Shown one piece after another: positions 1 to 11,574 of a stretch of 64,000 nt of DNA. Under the pieces are notes generated by a model. It made no database searches and was not told the origin of the DNA. It worked only from the letters and a program-made list of their open reading frames with translations. Position 1 is the stretch's first letter. Each line of letters begins with the position of its first letter. Origin of the DNA: Ahaetulla prasina (taxonomy: Eukaryota > Chordata > Lepidosauria > Squamata > Colubridae); assembly GCF_028640845.1 (NCBI RefSeq), contig NC_080539.1, forward strand, positions 302,512,516 through 302,576,515. The letters are read 5' to 3'. The translations under genes were made by a program, and so were the position numbers.

Positions 1-282
1 CTTCTTTATGTGTACTTGGAGAAGTGCAAGTTTAATCATTCTGGCATATGACTCACAGGGTGTTGTACATAATTGGCTTGGTCCCTGGAGCCATATTTTT
101 GCTTCTGGCTTCATTATTATCTGCAAGCAACTGCTTTACACCCAACTCTGCTTGGGAAGTCTCTGGTTCTCAGCAAAGCAAAACTAGAGCGGAACTAAAA
201 TGACTTTTTCTTAGAACATTGCTGAGACATTTATTTTCTCCTTGCCCTAGAAAAATAAAAGGCAATTATAATCATATTGGTC

Positions 283-655
283 TATGAGGGAAATGGAAGG
301 GTGGCTCAGTGGCTAAGACACTGAGCTTGTCGATCAAAAGGTCAGCAGCTCAGTGAATCCCTAGTGTTGTGTAAAGGGGTGAGCTCCCATTACTTGTCCC
401 AGCTTCTGCCAACTTAGCAGTTCGAAAGCACGTAAAAAATGCAAGTAGAAGAATAGGGACCACCTTTGGTGGAAAGGTAACAGCGTTCGGTGCACCTTTG
501 ACATTTAGTCATGCCGGCCACATGACCACGGAGACATCTTCGGACAGTGCTGGCTCTTTAGCTTTGAAACAGAGATGAGGACCGCCCCCTAGAGTTGGGA
601 ACGACTAGCACATATGTGCGAGGGGAACCTTTATCTTTACCTTATGAGGGAAATG
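283..655 (+). mobile_element. Sauria-type SINE (tRNA head, Bov-B-like tail) with target duplication
   Basis: A full-length short retroposon of about 350 bp. It opens with a tRNA-like head (GGTGGCTCAGTGGCTAAGAC, then a degraded B-box-like stretch) and closes with CGAGGGGAACCTTTATCTTTACCTT, a tail type known to match the 3' end of Bov-B LINEs, whose enzymes are thought to mobilise it. A perfect 13-bp target duplication, TATGAGGGAAATG, sits at 283-295 and 643-655, so the SINE body is 296-642. The duplication is intact and marks a clean insertion. The family name is from memory; the structure and duplication are visible directly. Confidence 0.88.
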
Positions 656-1716
656 TCTGAGTATTATTTGAATTAGAATCAACCAAAATGACACATAAAG
701 TGTTCAGGTTCTGCAAGACTTTTATCAGGCATGGCATTATATAAAATGGGATTTGGAAGATTTTTTTTTAAATACACAAATTAGGCTGGATAACTGAATT
801 ATGAGATATGCTATTCAAAAAATCTAGGACTTTAATGGACTGAATGCAGGGTTCATTTCAGGAGGAGGAATTTCAGATTCAGAGATACGGGAAATGTTTC
901 AGCCTTCAAAGCAGGACATTTTGATCCCATTCTATCTCTTGCCATATACACACAAAATAAATGGCTGTTGGGTTGCCAGCCCATAAAAACCAAATTTTAC
1001 AAAAAAGGAAAGAAAGCTTCTCTATTGCCAGTAATAAAGAAGGAGTTCATTCCTGACTACCTCTTGTAACAATGTTTCCTGTCTCTGAAGAAATTCAATA
1101 AAAATCCACCAATTCTTTACCCACAATCCGTTTTGGAGGTAACCAGGAGGTAGGTCTTTTCACGGGTATTGGATGAGTTTCCAAGCACCTGTTTAGCTCC
1201 TGGATCCTTATCAGCCTCATAATCTTCCCTTATATCTGCCTTGGGACCCATGGATTTTGCCTGCTTAATTTAGCCAAATGTTTAAACTGGTGTCTTACTG
1301 GGAACTGCCTCTGAATTTGTAAATTAACTCAAACATGATAAGGGAAACCAAACTTGGATGATTACTCCATCTTTTCAATTTCTTATTGCTTGGAGAAACT
1401 GGAAAAATTTAACAAGAAAGATTGTTATTTCACAAGTTCTTAGGCCACATCTAGATGTTGTGCTATGTGATCAGCAATATTGCACATTTAGGAAGTTGTG
1501 CAGCAATTGGTATGTAGAGACTGCTTGTAGCAGAATGTGAAGGCCAACCATGTGCAATTTTTCCTTTTATTCTTTCTCTTTTTGCATCATAACAAAAATG
1601 TTCGATACAGTTTTTGTCAGGCTGTATTCATGCAGCATGTTTACATGAACCATAATTTCCTTAATCTAATTTTCTGGACTAACAATCATAACCCAATCAT
1701 AAACTTAACCTAAAAC
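656..1716. other. No gene or recognised repeat
   Basis: AT-rich sequence with only short chance open frames. I see no splice-flanked conserved exon, no RNA gene and no repeat that recurs elsewhere in the window. Confidence 0.5.
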
Positions 1717-2040
1717 CAGAGGTGGGTTTCAGCAGCTTCTGACCAGTTCTGGAGAACTGGTAGCGGAAATTTTGAGTAATTTGGAGAACCAGCAGTAAAA
1801 ATTCTGACTGGCCCCGCTCCCATCTATTCTCTGCCTCCCAAGTCCCAGATGATCTGGAGGAAATGGGAATTTTGCAGTAACCTTCCCCTGGAGTGAGAAG
1901 GGAATGGAGATTTTACAGTATCCTTCCCCTAGAGTGGGGTGGGAATGGAGATTTTATTGTATCCTTCCCCTGCCACGCCCACCAAGCCACACCCACAGAA
2001 CCAGTAGTAAAAAAAATTGGAACCCACTACTGCCTATAAC
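1709..2040 (+). mobile_element. hAT-like miniature element, GGTGGGTTTCA family
   Basis: A non-autonomous DNA element at 1717-2032. It starts CAGAGGTGGGTTTCAGCAG and ends AACCCACTACTG, so the ends are inverted repeats. The flanking octamers CCTAAAAC and CCTATAAC (7 of 8 equal) fit the 8-bp target duplication of hAT transposons. Inside are GGAGAACTGGTAGCGGAAAT and a short tandemly reused segment, TGGAGTG...GGAATGGAGATTTTA. Other copies lie at 7892-8178, 12961-13213 and 30648-30849. No transposase is encoded, so it would have moved using an enzyme supplied elsewhere. Confidence 0.82.
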
Positions 2041-4421
2041 ATAACCTAAACCTAAACTTAACCTAAGGTGTGAATGATTAATTTGTGGTTCATGCAAATA
2101 TAGCCCTTGAAGAGGGCTCTTTATGCTAAACAAGACACTTGTAAAGCCAACTACACAGAATTGGGTTACCACTCTGGTTATTAGTATTTTAAATGAATCT
2201 GGCGGTTTTAGTAAAAATGTATTAAGATGTGACGGCTCGCTCTGAGTTGCAAGCGATTACAGTGCTTTCAGCCCTGATCATGTGAAGCTGAAGAATTCCT
2301 GACGGAAGACTGGCCAAAGTATCTTCTAGAGACATCTCCAAACTTTCTATATACAGCTTCCATGCATGCCTAAAAACTGGACCAAACTAAATGGCAACGC
2401 TGCACTTCATTTGCCATGTACCCAGTTTAATTCTATGGCTTTCTTGTCCAGGACTGGATCATCTAACAGTAGTAATGTTAGCTCTGTCTTTAATGCCTCT
2501 AAGGGATGAAAAGAAACTATAATTTTAAAATGAAGGAAATTAAGAGCCTTTTTATTATGAAAACCTGAAACCCCCCCCACCCTGGGACCAAAGTTGTTCA
2601 AATCAGAGCCATTATGAAAGATCTCTGGTCAGTGTCAGATTAAGGGTGGAGTTGATGAAGATCAAATTCCTCACTTTGTGATCAAGATCGCTGGGTGACT
2701 TTGGGACACTTCCTTTTTTCAAAACATGAAGAATAAAAATGGGTTGGAGGAGAGGGGAAATAATCAGGCATGTTGACCTAAACATCATGAAGAATAGGTG
2801 AAAATATAGCAAATAACAACAAATTATAAGATCTGAACCTGCTAGTAATATCTGTAGGAGAGACTGGGTAGGCATTAGAGAAGATACACTATTGTGAAGT
2901 ACTGCTGATTGGCCATTCCTTCCAGTGAGATTGTTGGTTAAAATCTCGTTGGAGATTTTAGGAGAAACATATTATCCAGCAAATCCTTTAGTTGTTTAGA
3001 AAAAAAATGACTCAAAGGGAGAGATGCAGTAATAACTGAGTTGATATATCATATTAAGCAACAATAAGGCTTGTTTACCTTTGGTTAGCATGTTACGTGG
3101 ACCCAATAACATGGACTCAGGACAACGGGTGAACCTAGGCAACCTAAGAAAAGGCACGTTAGGACAGGCAGGCAGAGAGTAAGTGCTACAAACTAAGGCT
3201 GAAAACATCTTGATTGGTGATGCAGGTCTGATATTTTAATAATTTCGATGGATAACATTGCTGCTATGCTAATTGAATGACAGTTATTTGTCTTCATTTA
3301 TCCATCCTATCCCTCTTGAAGTAGAGCTTAATAGCATGGTTCAGATTTCTGCCACTGCATCTCCATTACATAGCCAGGTGCATTTAGCAAAGCTGGCCAA
3401 CCAGTCTCTTACCCCTCCATTATAGCTGGGTGCTTTTGACAAAATTGCTTTTGCGTAGGTAACCTTGACATTTGTGGCAGGGTCATGTTGCATGGCTAAA
3501 AATGCAAAAAGTCTTTGGAGCTGGTTTATTATTGCATAATTTTTCAGAGGACAGCCCTGAAGTCCCTCCTCCCACTCTTACTAAAGAACGATTTCATTTT
3601 ATGATTCGATTCTGAGAATTGGGAATGTGCTAAATGCTCTGTGGTGCATGTATTTAGAACATTAATCCTGAGTAGTTCTACACTTGAAACCTCAAACGAA
3701 TGAGAGATAATCTGGATAATCTCGGAAGCTCGTTATTCTTTTTCTTTTATGTTCTTAGCTGTCATTGGATGGCATTGACAACTTTGTCACCACCATTGCC
3801 ACATTAAACTTCCCACCAATAGCCTCCTTTCCATATCTGAAGTACTTAATCTGACAAAAACGGGGAGGAGGAATAAACCCTCTTCAGCATATGGTCCAAA
3901 TCAAATACCGAAACATCTGGAAAAAAATTTAAATCTTAAAAGCATTACACCAAACTGAAATATCTAATCAAACCCCTTTTAGACCAATCCTCTCTTCATG
4001 CAATATTGTTTTAGCATCCTGCTTCAATTTAGAGAATATAATTTAGAATATATTGGTTGGTTGATTGATTGATTGATTGATGGATGATTGGTTAATAAAC
4101 AGTGGCAGCTAATAATATCCCTTCCCAAATCAAAAAGAGGAAACAATTTGAACTCTAGCTTCCCATCTTGGCCTATCCTAGGTTACTTCTGACTTAGATG
4201 GGAGTATAATTCACTTAGAGAAGAAATTAATTACAAATATCTGGACTACACACTTTAACAAAATAATTATTTTGATTACATTATTATTATGGCTGGTCGC
4301 ATAGCCAGATGTTTAGGCTGGATATGACATTTTCATCTATCCCTGGTTTACAGTATTATATATCTGTGCAAGGCAACAATAATAAATGACTAGCCATCAG
4401 CACAGGAGCACAAATGGTAGT
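2041..4421. other. No gene seen; minor simple repeats
   Basis: No convincing exon or mobile element in this 2.4-kb stretch. There is a short C run near 2571 and a GATT-type tetranucleotide run at about 4053-4091. The open frames here are short and lack family motifs. Confidence 0.45.
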
Positions 4422-4536
4422 GTTTATAACAGGTGTCTCCAACCTTGGCAACTTTAAGCAAAGCTGGCTGGGGAATTCTGGGAGTTGAAGTCCTCCACGC
4501 TTAAAGTTGCCAAGGTTGGAGACCCCTGGTTTATAA
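4422..4536. mobile_element. Small palindromic hAT-like MITE
   Basis: A 99-bp element (4430-4528) that is almost entirely an inverted repeat. It begins CAGGTGTCTCCAACCTTGGC and ends GCCAAGGTTGGAGACCCCTG. The 8-bp target duplication GTTTATAA is perfect at 4422-4429 and 4529-4536. The centre carries the GGGGAATTCTGGGAGTTGAAG motif seen in the related copies at 27414, 56793 and 61741. A transcript would fold into a long hairpin. Confidence 0.88.
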
Positions 4537-5779
4537 CATTTATCTTGCTTTAATTTCAATCTTGGTAATGTAAAATGCAAAGTTCTTAGCTCCTGCACTG
4601 AGGAAAATGGCATGGATAGGCCTCTGAGGTCACTAAGATCCAAGCTTCCCTCAAAAGCTCACTTTTATTTAGCGGAGTGACCAGAGCATTTTAGTTTTAT
4701 TCAGTGGAGATTTGATTCTCACACATTTGTTAATTGTATGGTTCACAAATTATATTAAACCATAGTTTACTCAATAGCAATATGTTAAATAAATAAATGG
4801 GTGATTTAGGCATCCATTACAATATGTTCATTAGGTTTTCTGGTTTAATTACTTTATAAACCCAAGGGTGTAATTAGTAAATGATAGTTCATAATTTAGC
4901 ATGTTGAGTAAACCCAGTCAATTATGGTTAGCTATATACTTAAATCATGATTCTGTACAATATGTGAATTCAGACAATACTAAATTTGATCTATCCTTGA
5001 CAAAAATGTGGTCTTGGCTTATATAAAGCCTTGGCTGAAAGTAATTTCTTACCATATTACTTTTTCCATAACAACTAAAAGCAACTTTATTTTCAACATT
5101 TATACCATAGTCCAACTCAATGTGACTTCGAGTGATGTATAGCATAAAAAACAAACATACACATTCCTGTATATCATTATACATATACAATATATAAATG
5201 CAAAATATGAAACAGCAACCAAGCATTATGTTCATTGGCAAACCAAAGAAAATCAAATTCACATAGATATTTTAGTGAGTTTGCACTTAAATTGAAAGTT
5301 CTTGAATGCTTTCCAAACAGATTGTGTTAGCTAGATTTTATGGAGAATCATTTTTAGTATTTTTTTTAAAATGAAAGCTAATGCCACCTATAAGTCGCCA
5401 ACAGATGACAGTACTGATTTGCTAGAACCTCTGCCATGGTCTTTAGAATTTATTCTTTCACTTCAGTTGGCAGAAGGTTGCTAGAGGAAAAAGTTGTGTC
5501 ACCATTGTTTGTGAAATGGAAATCTGCTGAGAGTAGTCATTAGTGCACTTTAAGCAGCATTCTGCAATTGAATTTTTGACTGCTGAAAAAGAGCTTCAAA
5601 GTTAGATTTGTCACTAAATTCAGGTTGTGTTTGGTAGAGACTGTGCTAATGTGAGTGTTATGTGTCACTGATCCAGAAAATTTTAAGAAGATAACTGGGA
5701 AGAGCTGATTTGTGTGATGAAGAAAGAAGCAGACTCCCTGTGACAACAGCTGATGAGTTTCACATGAGATAAATTGAGG
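4537..5779. other. No gene or recognised repeat
   Basis: AT-rich DNA with chance open frames only. Nothing in it matches repeats elsewhere in the window. Confidence 0.45.
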
Positions 5780-6200
5780 AACTGATGAAGGACAATTGGC
5801 AGATCACTCAAAGAGGAAATTGTCATCAAGACTGGCATTCCACAGAGGCATGTGGGCCACATTGTTGATGTCCTTCAACATTGGAAGGACTGTGTAAAAT
5901 TGGGTCTTCACATACTGACAGGAGGGATCAAAAGTTCAAGAGTTGAAATTTGACAGCAATTGTCATGGTATAAAAATGAAAATTCCTTCACAGCATCATG
6001 ACAGCTGAAAAGGTATGGGGATCATTTTATCTTCCAGAAACAAAGGAGTGGTCCATGGAATATCGTCACAAAGATTCAACTTAAAAAAAAAAATCAAAAT
6101 CCAGGCTTCAGCATACTTCATACTTACCATTTTCATGCAGATAGTGTTCTTCACATGAATTTCCTTGAACCTGGCACCACTAACAACTCAAAGATTGCAT
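5780..6200 (+). pseudogene. Decayed mariner transposase fragment
   Basis: Conceptual translation on + with several frame changes gives recognisable mariner-type pieces. Around 6030-6080 one frame reads LPETKEWSMEYRHKDST, which resembles the PETKxQSMEWRH segment of mariner transposases. Near 6145-6190 another frame reads HMNFLEPGTTNNSKI, like the FLEPGTTINS segment that follows the second catalytic aspartate region. Upstream pieces (QLADHSKRK, WKDCVKLGLHIL) fit the helix-turn-helix and linker. Multiple stops and frameshifts make it inactive. I did not find terminal inverted repeats, so the ends are approximate. Confidence 0.62.
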
Positions 6201-6202
6201 TA

Positions 6203-6400
6203 TAACATAACATAATAACAGAGTTGGAAGGGACCTTGGAAGTCTTCTAGTCCAACCCCCTGCCGAGGCAGGAAACCCTACACCATTTCAGACAAATGGC
6301 TATCCAACATTTTCTTAAAAATTTCCAGACACCGGCTTTGAAACAACTGAGCAAACCTCTGAAGCACAAGAAGGAAAATTTTCTACAACCCAACAATATT
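6203..6400 (-). mobile_element. CR1 LINE 3'-end fragment
   Basis: The run AACAGAGTTGGAAGGGACCT, followed by CTTCTAGTCCAACCCCCTGC, is the typical 3' end of CR1 LINEs read in antisense. The element therefore lies on the minus strand and is strongly 5'-truncated. The same start recurs in the longer CR1 at 59813. The inner boundary is uncertain. Confidence 0.75.
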
Positions 6401-6494
6401 AAGCCTCATGCCTCACAAGTCAAGAGGCAATTGTGTAGTTGGCTATTAGCATGCTATTCCAATTGCCACAGAGTCCAGGCTTGATGCCATGCAA

Positions 6495-6885
6495 CTTCCA
6501 TACCTACATGCCAGCTCCGTGCTGGAGCCCATCTTCAGGGAACTTCTCTCTAATACACTCTGCTAGAGAGAAGTTCCCTGAATCTTAGGGTCAAACTGCC
6601 AAATATTAGAGGTGCTCAAAAGTTGTGACATGCCTTGGGGACTGTAAAGATAGTTTGGTTATTTTAATATAATTTAGAAGTGCTTGGTAAGTAGCTACAT
6701 AAATGTCATAACTTTTTAACATTTTGCTTTTTTTCATTTGGGCTCCATCATGAGTTTGAAAGTTTGCAATACAAAAGCTCTTGTCCCAGTGATCAACCCA
6801 GATCGGATCCTGCAACATTATCCTGGGAACTTTTTATTTGCCTTCATTCATGAGACATGCAGTGAATGGTGGCAATTAAGAAGAA
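6495..6885. repeat. Hairpin repeat fragment, possible Penelope-like terminal region
   Basis: The stretch contains GTGCTGGAGCCCATCTTCAG then GGGAACTTCTCTCTA, followed after a few bases by the inverse AGAGAGAAGTTCCCTGAA, giving a local hairpin at about 6538-6582. Further right, GTGATCAACCCAGATCGGAT CCTGCAAC recurs at 15447-15463. The same family makes a cleaner, longer hairpin at 15280-15470. Related sequences with CTGAAGATG-like hairpins flank Penelope-like elements in vertebrates, but this assignment is from memory and tentative. Confidence 0.4.
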
Positions 6886-6891
6886 AAGTAA

Positions 6892-7292
6892 ATGCAGATA
6901 GTCCTCGACTTACAGCCACAACTGAGCCCAAAATTTATGTTGCTAAGAGAGACATTTGTTAAGTGAGTTTTGCCCTATTTTACAACCTTTCTTGCCACAA
7001 TTGTTGAGTGAATCGTTGAAGTTGTTCAGTTAGTAACATGGTTGTTAAGAGAATCTGGCTTTTCCATTGATTTTGCTTGCCAGAAGGTCGCAAAAGGTGA
7101 TCAGATGATCCCGGGACATTGCAATTGTCATAAATATGAACCGGTGTCCAAGATTCTGAGTTTTGATCATGTAACCATGGGGATGCTGCAATGGTCATAA
7201 GTGTGGAAAACGGTCATAAGTCACTTTTTTCAGTGCCATTATAACTTTGAACAATCACTAGATGAACTGTTGTAAGTTCATGGACTACCTGT
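6892..7292 (+). mobile_element. MITE, GTAGTCCTCGACTTA family
   Basis: A non-coding element of about 400 bp. It begins ATAGTCCTCGACTTACAGCC and ends TCATGGACTACCTGTA, matching inverted ends of the CAGGTAGTCCTCGAC type. The interior has the repeated motif GTTAAGTGA/GTTAAG and GGTCATAAGT. Related copies are at 20036, 21957 and, more diverged, 30987. The flanking TA suggests a 2-bp TA target duplication, pointing to the Tc1/mariner group, but the superfamily is not proven. It has no coding capacity. Confidence 0.72.
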
Positions 7293-7883
7293 AAACATAA
7301 TGAAAGAATTCATTTCAAGGATTATTTCCTGCTTTGTTTATTAAAATATCCCTATTTAACCAAAAGTTATGGAAGTAAAGGCATTGCTTTCATTCAACCC
7401 TTGTTGTGTGAATCTCAGTCATATTTTTTTTAATGTGTGGTTTTAGCGGAGTTGTGATCTGTTCTTTAAACATGATGCTAGTTAGCATTGTAAATGTCAG
7501 TCTGTGTAAAATATTGGGTTTGTAATTGCATTATTCTCCCAAGAACTGCAAGAAGGGAATATTTTCCCTATGAACTGTTGCAAAAGTTTGGTTTATGACA
7601 TGATGACTCAGAACTTACTGAGCATCTGTTGTTTATCCTCCATGAAAGAATAAAGAAGGAAAGCCATAACTACATGTGAAAAGAAATAGCAGATGGATGG
7701 AAGATACCTATTGTTTAAAGAGTTTCCACTGCTCTTGAGATTAGTTTTCTTAGCCTTTGGCAGTTTGTTTCCTTGCATCCCATGGCACATATCCTGGCAC
7801 CATGTTTTTCTCTGCTACATCCCCTCACTGTCACTTTCATCTTGCCTCCAGCTCATGAATGAGACCGGATTGGCTGTCCTTAG
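7293..7883. other. No gene or recognised repeat
   Basis: The open frames here are short and lack family motifs. I see no splice-flanked exon and no repeated block. Confidence 0.45.
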
Positions 7884-8186
7884 CTGTACCCCAGTAGTGG
7901 GTTTCAAAAAATTTTACTACCGGTTCTGTGAGCATGGCTTAGAGGATGTGGCATGGCTTGGTGGGTGTGGCAGGGGAAGGATACTGTAAAATGTCCATTC
8001 CCTCCCCACTCCAGGGGAAGGATACTGCAAAATCCCCATTTCCTCCCAATCAGCTGGGACTCGGGAGGCAGAGAATAGATGGGGGCAGGACCAGTCAGAG
8101 GTGGTATTTACCAGTTTTCTGAACTACTCAAAATTTCCGCTACTTGAACTGGTCAGAACCTGCTGAAACCCACCTCTGCTGAACCT
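7884..8186 (-). mobile_element. hAT-like miniature element, GGTGGGTTTCA family
   Basis: The element occupies 7892-8178. It begins CAGTAGTGGGTTTCAAAAA and ends GCTGAAACCCACCTCTG, the reverse orientation of the copy at 1717. Flanking octamers CTGTACCC and CTGAACCT agree at 6 of 8 positions, an aged 8-bp duplication. It shares CTATTCTCTGCCTCCC (seen here as its complement) and the GGGAAGGATACTG block with its sisters. Confidence 0.78.
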
Positions 8187-9235
8187 GTCTTAAAATAGCA
8201 TTCCCCCTTCCCTTTTCCAATACTGTCCAAAAGCAACTGCCCTCAAGGTGTGTCAATCTGATAGGGAATGGCTTGACTGGCCATGACTGGGAACTGTTTC
8301 AAGGTTTTTTTAAAAAAAAATGCGAAGTATTATACAAATATTTAGATAGCTCAAAGAATAAACAGGCAGGCACAGCTGAGGCAGGCTGGGGATCAGCAAT
8401 GGGGACAGCAATCTTTTTTCCTGCTGACTCAAGGATGGGTGGAGGGTATTGAAACTCAGCAGTGCAGAAAAGCCCTTTGTCTCAGAAAGCAATAGGGCAG
8501 CTGGTTTATTTATGGCTACCTGCACTTCATGTGTGTCAGGCACTTCAAGCTAGTCTGAAGCTTGCCCGGAAGCAGCTGCTGTGTAGAGTTAAGCTACTTG
8601 TCATGATCAAAACACAGAGGAGGGATTGAGGAGTGAGCCAAAATTCAGGACCTAAGGACAATTGAGAAATTACAAAATGTGCCGGCAGCCTGAAGGGCCT
8701 TGTTCCTCAAGAGAAGCTTCGTTACAACAGAAGGCTTTGTTATGGTTTAGGAGGACTGTTCACACGATGGAAAATGGTTTGTTTGTTTGTTTATTCATCC
8801 CGTTTTTAGGCCACCCAACTCCAAAAATTATGCTGGGCAGCTTTACCAAATTAAAAATAGACTATATGTATTATAAATCATTTATGCCCTTTTAAACAGC
8901 TGAAATGTGCAAGTCAATCAGGGGTGGTATTCACTTACCTTCGCTACCGGTTAGCAAATGTGAGCGTGCATGAAACCCTTAACCTCTTTGACAGGGAAGC
9001 AGAGGAACCATGAAATGAAATTTAAAAAGTTGTTAAGGATGAATGCAAAAAGATTATTAACAGTGATACACAGAAGAAAGCAGGCTGTGGAATCTCCTTA
9101 TGCAAATAGGAATCACAGAACATCCTATTGTCTCCATGTAAAATCTATACACAGGATGAGAAGCCAGACAGAACATGGTGAAACAGACTAGCAAATGAGT
9201 AAGACAAGATTCTATATGTTCTGACCTAGGCTTCC
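8187..9235. other. No gene; small DNA-element fragment at 8920-8972
   Basis: No exon was recognised. At about 8920-8972 the words GGGGTGGTATTCACTTACCT and GCTACCGGTTAGCAAATGTG resemble the left end of the elements at 32142 and 32764, so a truncated hAT-like fragment is likely. The rest is unclassified. Confidence 0.4.
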
Positions 9236-9239
9236 TGAG

Positions 9240-9878
9240 ACAGTAAGAAGCACACGATTGGTCTCAAAAACCCTCTTTTTATTTCAACGGCTGTGACTTG
9301 TGTTCATTCATAGCCCATAACGAGTCACAAATAGTTCGTAAAGAGTCTGACAGAAGTCTGCCATAGTCTTTCGGGATAAGGCTGATAAGCACCCACCTTT
9401 ATCTCCTTTGACACGCTGCCAAAGACCTAATTGGAATCAGCTTTGCAAGGCCACACGGAGGACAGAGTCAAAACGGAGCTTCAGAATTTAAAACAACCAG
9501 AATGAACAAAGTTGCTTCCTGCAAAGGCTTATGTGCCTTTGCTCCTCTTTTATGTCTTATGGGAGGTGCCAATCATCACCAAGCACTCCTACTGAGTCAT
9601 CCCTTTTGTCCTAACTGTTCTTGCCTTCTGGCAGCTCTGCGCATGTGTGCACTGGAAACAGTCTCCCCCTGTTCCTCTGCCTCATTGATATCTGACTCTG
9701 GAGGGTCAGGAGGCAGCACATAACTCCCAGATAGGCCTGGCCCCTTTTCTGCCTCTGACGCAGAGCTCTTATCCGAGCCTTCCCCAGACTCCAGGATTGG
9801 CCCATGTTCCTCCCCAACCTCCTCACTGTCTGACTCTGCTGCCAGCTCTGCAGGCCGCCGACAGACAACAACAATATA
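9240..9878 (-). repeat. Probable solo LTR (unit A)
   Basis: Read on the minus strand, the unit starts TGTTGTTGTCTGTCGGCGG and runs about 640 bp. It has a promoter-like CATAAGACATAAAAGAGG and then a GAAATAAAAAGAGGG polyadenylation-like signal near the far end (about 9276-9290). That order (U3, TATA-like box, AATAAA) is LTR-like. The U3 part carries an acidic open frame with ELAAESDSEEVG and MRRAARRQEQ motifs, shared with unit B at 9880-10410. I could not define a target duplication, so 'solo LTR' is an inference from architecture. Confidence 0.5.
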
Positions 9879-9879
9879 C

Positions 9880-10410
9880 TTGTTGTGACCCAGGCCCAAG
9901 TAGGTAGTAATAAATGGCAGTGTGTGGAAGCCTTTGCCTACTATGGCTTCTGGAATGCTGACAATAAACTTAATCTGTGGAAAAACAAACAAACTTTATA
10001 TGAACAGCTGGGAATTACTTCATTATCATTCAACTCAAAGTAAAACAAATGCCTCCCAACACAAATTCTGTAGACAAAGCAGAAGATAAAGCAGAAGACA
10101 CAGCTACAACGTTGTTTTCCGGCAAAGCTCAAACGCTGGTTCTGGTCTGTTTTAAGCCTTATGGGAGGGGCCAATCATCTCTTGGCCCTATTCCTGAATT
10201 GTCCTCTCTGCTTGAGCTGCTCTTGCCTTCTGGCAGCTCTTCTCATGCGTGCATAAGGAACAGGCTCCTCCTGCTCCTCTGCCTCACTACTATCAGGCTC
10301 TGGAGGCGCTGGCATCCACACCTCACTTCCCAATGGCCCTGGCCTCACCTCAGCCTCATCGCTGTCCGATTCTGTTGCCAGTTCCGTAGGCTGCTGACGG
10401 ACCACAACAA
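9880..10410 (-). repeat. Probable LTR-like unit (unit B), diverged sister of unit A
   Basis: On the minus strand this starts GTTGTGGTCCGTCAGCAGCC, as unit A does, and carries the same acidic frame (ELATESDSDEAEV, then EEQEEPVPYARMRRAARRQE). After the shared block the two diverge. This unit ends with a pyrimidine-rich TTTGTTTTTCCACAG and CTTGGGCCTGGGTCACAAC just before unit A begins, so the two lie head to tail. Either an internally deleted LTR element or two separate insertions would give this layout. Confidence 0.45.
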
Positions 10411-10614
10411 TACTATCTCTTTAGATATTAAACTTATACGCTGAAAATATACCCAGGGAAGCTGGAAGGAGATGAACATTAAAACTGGAGGACAATACAT
10501 TAACTTTGCCATGTTGATGTTAATACTCTGATTGTACTGTTAATTCAAAATGCAAACAATCTGCAAGCTCTAGTAGTGAAAATCAAGTACCACAATGAAG
10601 AAATGGGGCAATGT

Positions 10615-11570
10615 TTAATAGAATAGAATTTATAGAATAGAATAGAATTTATTGGCCAAGTGTGATTGGACACACAAGGAATTTGTCTTGGTGCATATGT
10701 ACATAAAGAAAAGTGTACATAAAGAAAAGATACGTTCATCAAGCTACAACATTTACAACACAATTGATGATCAATATATCAATGTAAATCATAAGGATTG
10801 CCAGCAACAAGTTATAGTCATACAGTCATAAGTGGAAAGAGATTGGTGATGGGAACTATGAAATGATTAATAGTAGTGCAGATTCAGTAAATAGTCTGAC
10901 AGTGTTGAGGGAATTATTTGTTTAGCAGAGTGATGGCCTTCGGGAAAAAACTGTTCTTGTGTCTAGTTGTTCTGGTGTGCAGTGCTCTATAGCGTCGTTT
11001 TGAGGGTAGGAGTTGAAACAGTTTATGTCCAGGATGCGAGGGATCTGCAAATATTTTCACGGCCCTCTTCTTGATTCGTGCAGTATACAGGTCCTCAATG
11101 GAAGGCAAGTTGGTAGCAATTATTTTTTCTGCAGTTCTAATTATCCTCTGAAGTCTGTGTTTTTCTTGTTGGGTTGCAGAACCAAACCAGACAGTTATAG
11201 AGGTGCAAATGACAGACTCAATAATTCCTCTGTAGAATTGGATCAGCAGCTCCTTGGGCAGTTTGAGCTTACTGAGTTGGCGCAGAAAGAACATTCTTTG
11301 TTGTCCTTTTTTAATGATGTTTTTGATGTTAGCTGTCCATTTGAGATCTTGCGATATGATAGAACCCAGAAATTTGAAGGTTTCTACTGTTGATACTGTG
11401 TTGTCAAGTATTGTGAGAGGTGGAAGTATGGAAGGGTTTTTCCTAAAGTCTACCACCATTTCTACGGTTTTGAGTGTGTTCAGTTCCAGATTGTTTTGGT
11501 TGCACCACAAGGCTAATCGTTCGACCTCTCGTCTATATGCGGATTCGTCATTGTCTCGAATGACGAATTA
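10615..11570 (-). mobile_element. 5'-truncated L2/CR1-like LINE with AATAG microsatellite tail
   Basis: The minus strand encodes the C-terminal end of a non-LTR reverse transcriptase (frame 11510 to 10914, about 198 aa, extending a little upstream). Visible blocks are WCNQNNLELNTLKTVEMVVD, FKFLGSIISQDLKW, QRMFFLRQLSKLKLP, ESVICTSITVWFGSA, RIIRTAEKI and HPGHKLFQLLPSKRRYRA. These match the C-terminal region of L2/Maui-type LINEs. The 3' UTR ends in a TTCTATTCTATTC-type run (plus-strand AATAG repeats at 10617-10650). Snake L3/CR1-type LINEs are known to seed AATAG microsatellites. Endonuclease and RT core are absent. The frame is open, so the copy is fairly young. Confidence 0.82.
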
Positions 11571-11574
11571 AATA

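Noticed and set aside
10049..10444. A 131-aa + strand open frame
   Set aside because: It is antisense to the LTR-like unit, and its length follows from the acidic frame on the other strand.
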